NCBI GenBank assembly: GCA_003482695.1
Contig: DMYC01000038.1
Coordinates: forward strand, 1 to 9,462
DNA: 9,462 nucleotides
Source of the DNA: Clostridiales bacterium UBA8960
GTDB lineage: Bacteria > Bacillota > Clostridia > Peptostreptococcales > Acidaminobacteraceae
Direction of reading: 5' to 3'
The translations under genes and the position numbers were made by a program. Numbering within the stretch: position 1 is the stretch's first letter; each line of letters starts with the position of its first letter. Positions 7,274 to 9,462 of the stretch are shown piece after piece. Below the pieces are notes generated by a model, which saw only the letters and a program-made list of their open reading frames with translations, was not told the origin of the DNA and did no database searches.

Positions 7274-7717
7274 CTACTCCATTGTTTCTTCTAGGGTCTT
7301 AAGTTGATTTTCAACTAAAACTCTAAATCTCATCTGAAATGTTTGCATCGCGTGTTTGGCTTCTTCATGTCGTTTAATGACACTCAAGACTTCGTTGTTT
7401 GCATCACCAATTAGCCTTTTCGCTTGCTCATCCGCTTTTTCGATAATAAACGCCGCTTTGTCATTCGCATTTTTAATCATGTCTTCAGACGTTCGCTGCG
7501 CGAGAATCATGGCATCATTGATCGTTCTTTCCATCGCAATATACCGTTCAAGTTGCTTTTCACATTCTTGAAGCTTTGATGTGGTATCTATGTTGACTTG
7601 AATCAAATCTTCCATGCTTCTTACGATCAAAGCCATAAATTCTTCAACTTCGATTTCATTAAGGCCTCTTAAACTCTTGCCAAAGCGTTTGTTTTGAATA
7701 TCCAAAGGTGTAATCAT
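7274..7717 (-). CDS. divIVA: DivIVA-family cell division/polarity protein
   Basis: Complete 147-residue coiled-coil protein. The N-terminal lipid-binding module is well conserved: TPLDIQNKRFGKSLRGLNEIEVEEF at 3-27, with F12 and the R17-G18 turn in the region that touches curved membrane in Bacillus DivIVA. From about residue 28 to the end it is almost all helix-forming, charged heptad-like sequence, fitting the parallel coiled coil that builds tetramers and larger lattices. It gathers at negatively curved membrane at septa and poles, where it recruits Min or other partners depending on species. It is slightly shorter than Bacillus DivIVA (164 residues), mainly at the variable C terminus. The start at 7717 has a G-rich site (TAGGGGGG) close upstream. 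It lies 22 bases after ylmH and is the last gene of the division cluster before the ileS promoter. A GpsB-like paralogue is less likely given the length and the position before ileS. Confidence 0.93.
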   Translation of the reverse strand: MITPLDIQNKRFGKSLRGLNEIEVEEFMALIVRSMEDLIQVNIDTTSKLQECEKQLERYIAMERTINDAMILAQRTSEDMIKNANDKAAFIIEKADEQAKRLIGDANNEVLSVIKRHEEAKHAMQTFQMRFRVLVENQLKTLEETME

Positions 7718-7739
7718 ATTGCCCCCCTACTTGCGCATA

Positions 7740-8534
7740 TCATCGTGTCATCACACGCAATGACACTCTAATTCTGTCTTTTTTTGTGACGCCTAGAATT
7801 TCGTCGATTATAAGCCGCCCATAACCTCGTACAGAGATCATATCTTCCCTTTTAGGTGTATAATCCGATCGATCGCAAACTGCAAAATTGACTTTAACTT
7901 GTTCGGACTCGATCAAATTTTGAGCCTCTTGCCTCGAGAGATTATAGCCCATGGCGATAAGGCTATCAAGCCTTAGTGACTTTACAGTTCCAAACTTGTT
8001 TTGATAGGCACGTTCGACTTCCTTGGCTTCATCAAAAGCCTTAACCTGTATGCGAACACCTGCACGACCGATTTTATCCACTTGGCTCACAAAATACTCA
8101 AGAAGGCTTTTATCTACGGCGACCTGAAACCCACCATCAAACACGACAATATCGCCAATTTTGCTCCGCTTAATGCCAAGCGACATCAATGCACCCAGCG
8201 CGTCTTTGTGAGCGAGCTGATTGAATTTTTGATTGTACTGAATTTCGATTAAAGCAAGCATCTCATTTGGGTCTACCGCATCTGCAAACTCGGGTCTTAT
8301 GACGAGCCGATTTCTTTCCGCCCCTTTAAAGACGCCTATGATATCGATTAAAAGGTCCGTGTGCGCTTTAACGAGCTGACTAAACATATATGTCAGATCC
8401 GGCGTTAAAAAAGCCGTCACCTGAACGTCGTAATTGCGTTCAGCTTGTATGATTTGATCGAGTGTCTTTAGAAAAACACCTTCAGAATCTATAAATGTTC
8501 CGTACTGTTTTAAAATAGACTGTCGATCAATCAT
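7740..8534 (-). CDS. ylmH: YlmH, S4-domain RNA-binding protein
   Basis: Complete 264-residue protein. Residues 1 to about 170 are the YlmH-specific region, with the conserved segment HKDALGALMSLGIKRSKIGDI (109-129) and the following strands VVFDGGFQVAV. Residues about 187-250 are an S4 RNA-binding domain: LDSLIAMGYNLSRQEAQNLI, then VKVN (213-216) and SVRGYGRLI (234-242). In Bacillus subtilis YlmH binds ribosomal large-subunit complexes and can act in ribosome-associated quality control; older genetic work linked the locus to division because of its neighbours. The start codon overlaps the yggT stop by four bases (ATGA) and no Shine-Dalgarno sequence is visible just upstream, so translation is probably coupled to yggT. 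Family assignment is firm; a role in this organism is inferred from the homologue. Confidence 0.93.
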   Translation of the reverse strand: MIDRQSILKQYGTFIDSEGVFLKTLDQIIQAERNYDVQVTAFLTPDLTYMFSQLVKAHTDLLIDIIGVFKGAERNRLVIRPEFADAVDPNEMLALIEIQYNQKFNQLAHKDALGALMSLGIKRSKIGDIVVFDGGFQVAVDKSLLEYFVSQVDKIGRAGVRIQVKAFDEAKEVERAYQNKFGTVKSLRLDSLIAMGYNLSRQEAQNLIESEQVKVNFAVCDRSDYTPKREDMISVRGYGRLIIDEILGVTKKDRIRVSLRVMTR

Positions 8535-8794
8535 AGCACGGCAAGTACGATGGCCATTAGCATTTGAATCAGAAGAAGTGCGGCGAGTGGACTAAAATCG
8601 ACCATATTTCCGCCAATTTTATATTTGAAAAGAAATTTTCTGATCGGGCCGAGTATAGGCTCGGTAAGTGATACCAAAACCATCATGATTGGATTTCTAG
8701 GATCTCTGATTAACCATGATAACATCGCTCTACCAAAAATCAAATAGGTTACAACTTGAAAAAAATAGTAGAGTGCAACTTTTAAGACTGTCAT
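8531..8794 (-). CDS. yggT: YggT/YlmG family small membrane protein
   Basis: Complete 87-residue integral membrane protein with two hydrophobic segments, about residues 5-28 and 66-87, joined by a loop with the family motifs DPRNP (31-35), TEPILGPIRKF (44-54) and DFSPLAALLLI (66-76). The layout and length are those of one YggT repeat, as in Gram-positive YlmG and the plastid YLMG proteins. Its biochemical function is not established; plastid and cyanobacterial relatives affect nucleoid or division-related organisation. The start at 8794 has AGAGG six bases upstream. It lies 26 bases after sepF and overlaps ylmH by four bases, so it is co-transcribed with both. Confidence 0.92.
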   Translation of the reverse strand: MTVLKVALYYFFQVVTYLIFGRAMLSWLIRDPRNPIMMVLVSLTEPILGPIRKFLFKYKIGGNMVDFSPLAALLLIQMLMAIVLAVL

Positions 8795-8820
8795 AGGATT
8801 CCTCTCTCAACTCAATTTTA

Positions 8821-9318
8821 TTATTCCCTTAACCAGGTGCTGACAGGTGTTTCATCTTTTTTTAGTACGTCACCAGTGATATCAACATTTTGTGGTGCCA
8901 AAATAAAGATGCCTTTCGCAACTTGTTGAATGTGTCCATCTACAGCGTAAAGCGCGCCTGAACAAAAATCAAATATTTTACGACCCAAGTCTTTGTCGAG
9001 TTCAGAAATATTCATGACGACAGGTCTCTTGCTTTTCAGAGTGTCCACAATCGTCGTGGATTCTTCAAAATTCTTAGGGTTGAATAAAACGACATTCATT
9101 TGAGCGTTGGAATGAATATTAAGTATTTTATTGGATGTTTTAATGGTATTCATCGATTTGCTATTTGCTTCGGAAATCGCACTCATCGTTGCATAAGTAT
9201 CATCTGTTTCAAGGTCTGTGCGTTTCATGTCCTCATAAAAATCTTCTGTTGTATCCTCTTCTTCGTGACTGTCAACGCCCCAAAAAAATTTGATTTTGTC
9301 GATAAATTTATCTCCCAT
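8821..9318 (-). CDS. sepF: SepF, membrane anchor and organiser of FtsZ
   Basis: Complete 165-residue protein. Residues 1-14 (MGDKFIDKIKFFWG) form the amphipathic membrane-targeting helix. Residues 15-68 are an acidic, Ser/Thr-rich flexible linker. The SepF core covers about 70-150: VVLFNP, the helix before VVMNISELDKDLGRKIFDF (100-118), then SGALYAVDGHIQQV (120-133) and IFILAPQNVDI (137-147). The glycines G121 and G128 are in the part used for dimer and ring assembly. SepF binds the FtsZ C-terminal tail and tethers Z-ring filaments to the membrane, working with or instead of FtsA. The start at 9318 has a very strong site, AGGAGGAGG (9326-9334), seven bases upstream. It follows yggS by 21 bases. 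FtsZ and FtsA are not in the window. Confidence 0.95.
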   Translation of the reverse strand: MGDKFIDKIKFFWGVDSHEEEDTTEDFYEDMKRTDLETDDTYATMSAISEANSKSMNTIKTSNKILNIHSNAQMNVVLFNPKNFEESTTIVDTLKSKRPVVMNISELDKDLGRKIFDFCSGALYAVDGHIQQVAKGIFILAPQNVDITGDVLKKDETPVSTWLRE

Positions 9319-9325
9319 ATATACG

Positions 9326-9334
9326 CCTCCTCCT
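9326..9334 (-). promoter_or_regulatory. Strong Shine-Dalgarno site of sepF
   Basis: AGGAGGAGG on the minus strand, seven bases before the sepF ATG and inside the 21-base gap after yggS. It is the strongest binding site in the division cluster and contrasts with the missing one of ylmH, which suggests SepF is made in larger amounts. Confidence 0.7.
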
Positions 9335-9339
9335 AGGAT

Positions 9340-9462
9340 TTATTTATTTCTATCACCATATATTTTAGTGCCAATTCTAATCATGTTTGCGCCTTCTTCT
9401 ATGGCAATTACATAGTCATTGGACATGCCCATCGATAAAAAATTTGCCTCGACGTTTGCATA
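9340..9462 (-). CDS. yggS: YggS/PLPBP family pyridoxal-phosphate homeostasis protein, 3' end only
   Basis: Only the last 40 codons are in the window, ending at TAA (9340-9342); the gene continues beyond 9462. The translated tail contains [20 protein letters not shown] followed by [30 protein letters not shown] is the well-known C-terminal signature of YggS (YlmE in Bacillus), a fold-type III alanine-racemase-like barrel without known enzyme activity; the Ser, Gly and Arg-Ile-Gly-Thr residues bind the PLP phosphate. It keeps free PLP and related amino acid pools in balance. Its place just before sepF is the usual Gram-positive order. The rest of the gene, its start and its promoter cannot be seen. 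Confidence 0.92.
   Translation of the reverse strand, partial: YANVEANFLSMGMSNDYVIAIEEGANMIRIGTKIYGDRNK

Noticed and set aside
1..9462. Mobile element, defence system, CRISPR array or biosynthetic cluster
   Set aside because: No transposase, integrase, phage or spacer-repeat pattern is visible. Every sizeable gene belongs to a well-known core or metabolic family, and the gene order from yggS to ileS is the standard Gram-positive one.

Overview
The window is an ordinary low-GC Gram-positive chromosome segment, most likely from an anaerobic Clostridia-type Firmicute. That reading rests on strong purine-rich (AGGAGG-like) ribosome binding sites, the yggS-sepF-yggT-ylmH-divIVA-ileS gene order, a T-box in front of ileS and a type 2 (IleRS2) isoleucyl-tRNA synthetase. 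Genus and species cannot be fixed from the sequence alone. All nine recognised genes lie on the minus strand, so transcription runs from high to low coordinates. There is no rRNA, tRNA, CRISPR array, transposase, phage gene or other sign of a mobile island.

Region 9462-7274 is the cell-division-associated cluster. It holds the 3' end of yggS (PLP-binding protein), sepF (membrane anchor for FtsZ), yggT/ylmG (small membrane protein), ylmH (S4-domain RNA-binding protein) and divIVA (pole/septum coiled-coil protein). Gaps are 21, 26, -4 and 22 bases, so this is one transcription unit whose promoter lies outside the window.

Region 7273-6949 carries no gene. It holds a near-consensus sigma-A promoter followed by a T-box leader with an isoleucine specifier codon (ATC), a readable antiterminator and a competing intrinsic terminator. 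Region 6948-3853 is ileS, closed by a strong intrinsic terminator at 3794-3839. The T-box makes ileS respond to uncharged tRNA-Ile, whether transcription starts at the local promoter or reads through from divIVA.

Region 3742-1 holds three housekeeping or metabolic genes: a PepV-type M20 dipeptidase, a PIN-PhoH ATPase (YlaK/PhoH2 type) and a FabG-like short-chain dehydrogenase. The gaps of 85 and 140 bases contain no convincing terminator. The FabG-like gene has its own extended -10 promoter candidate. I see no functional link among the three.

I looked for an undescribed system and did not find one. The points most worth a second look are the T-box architecture, the GIHH form of the class I signature motif in IleRS, the start-codon decision of ileS, and a small dyad with a possible antisense promoter between pepV and the PhoH gene.
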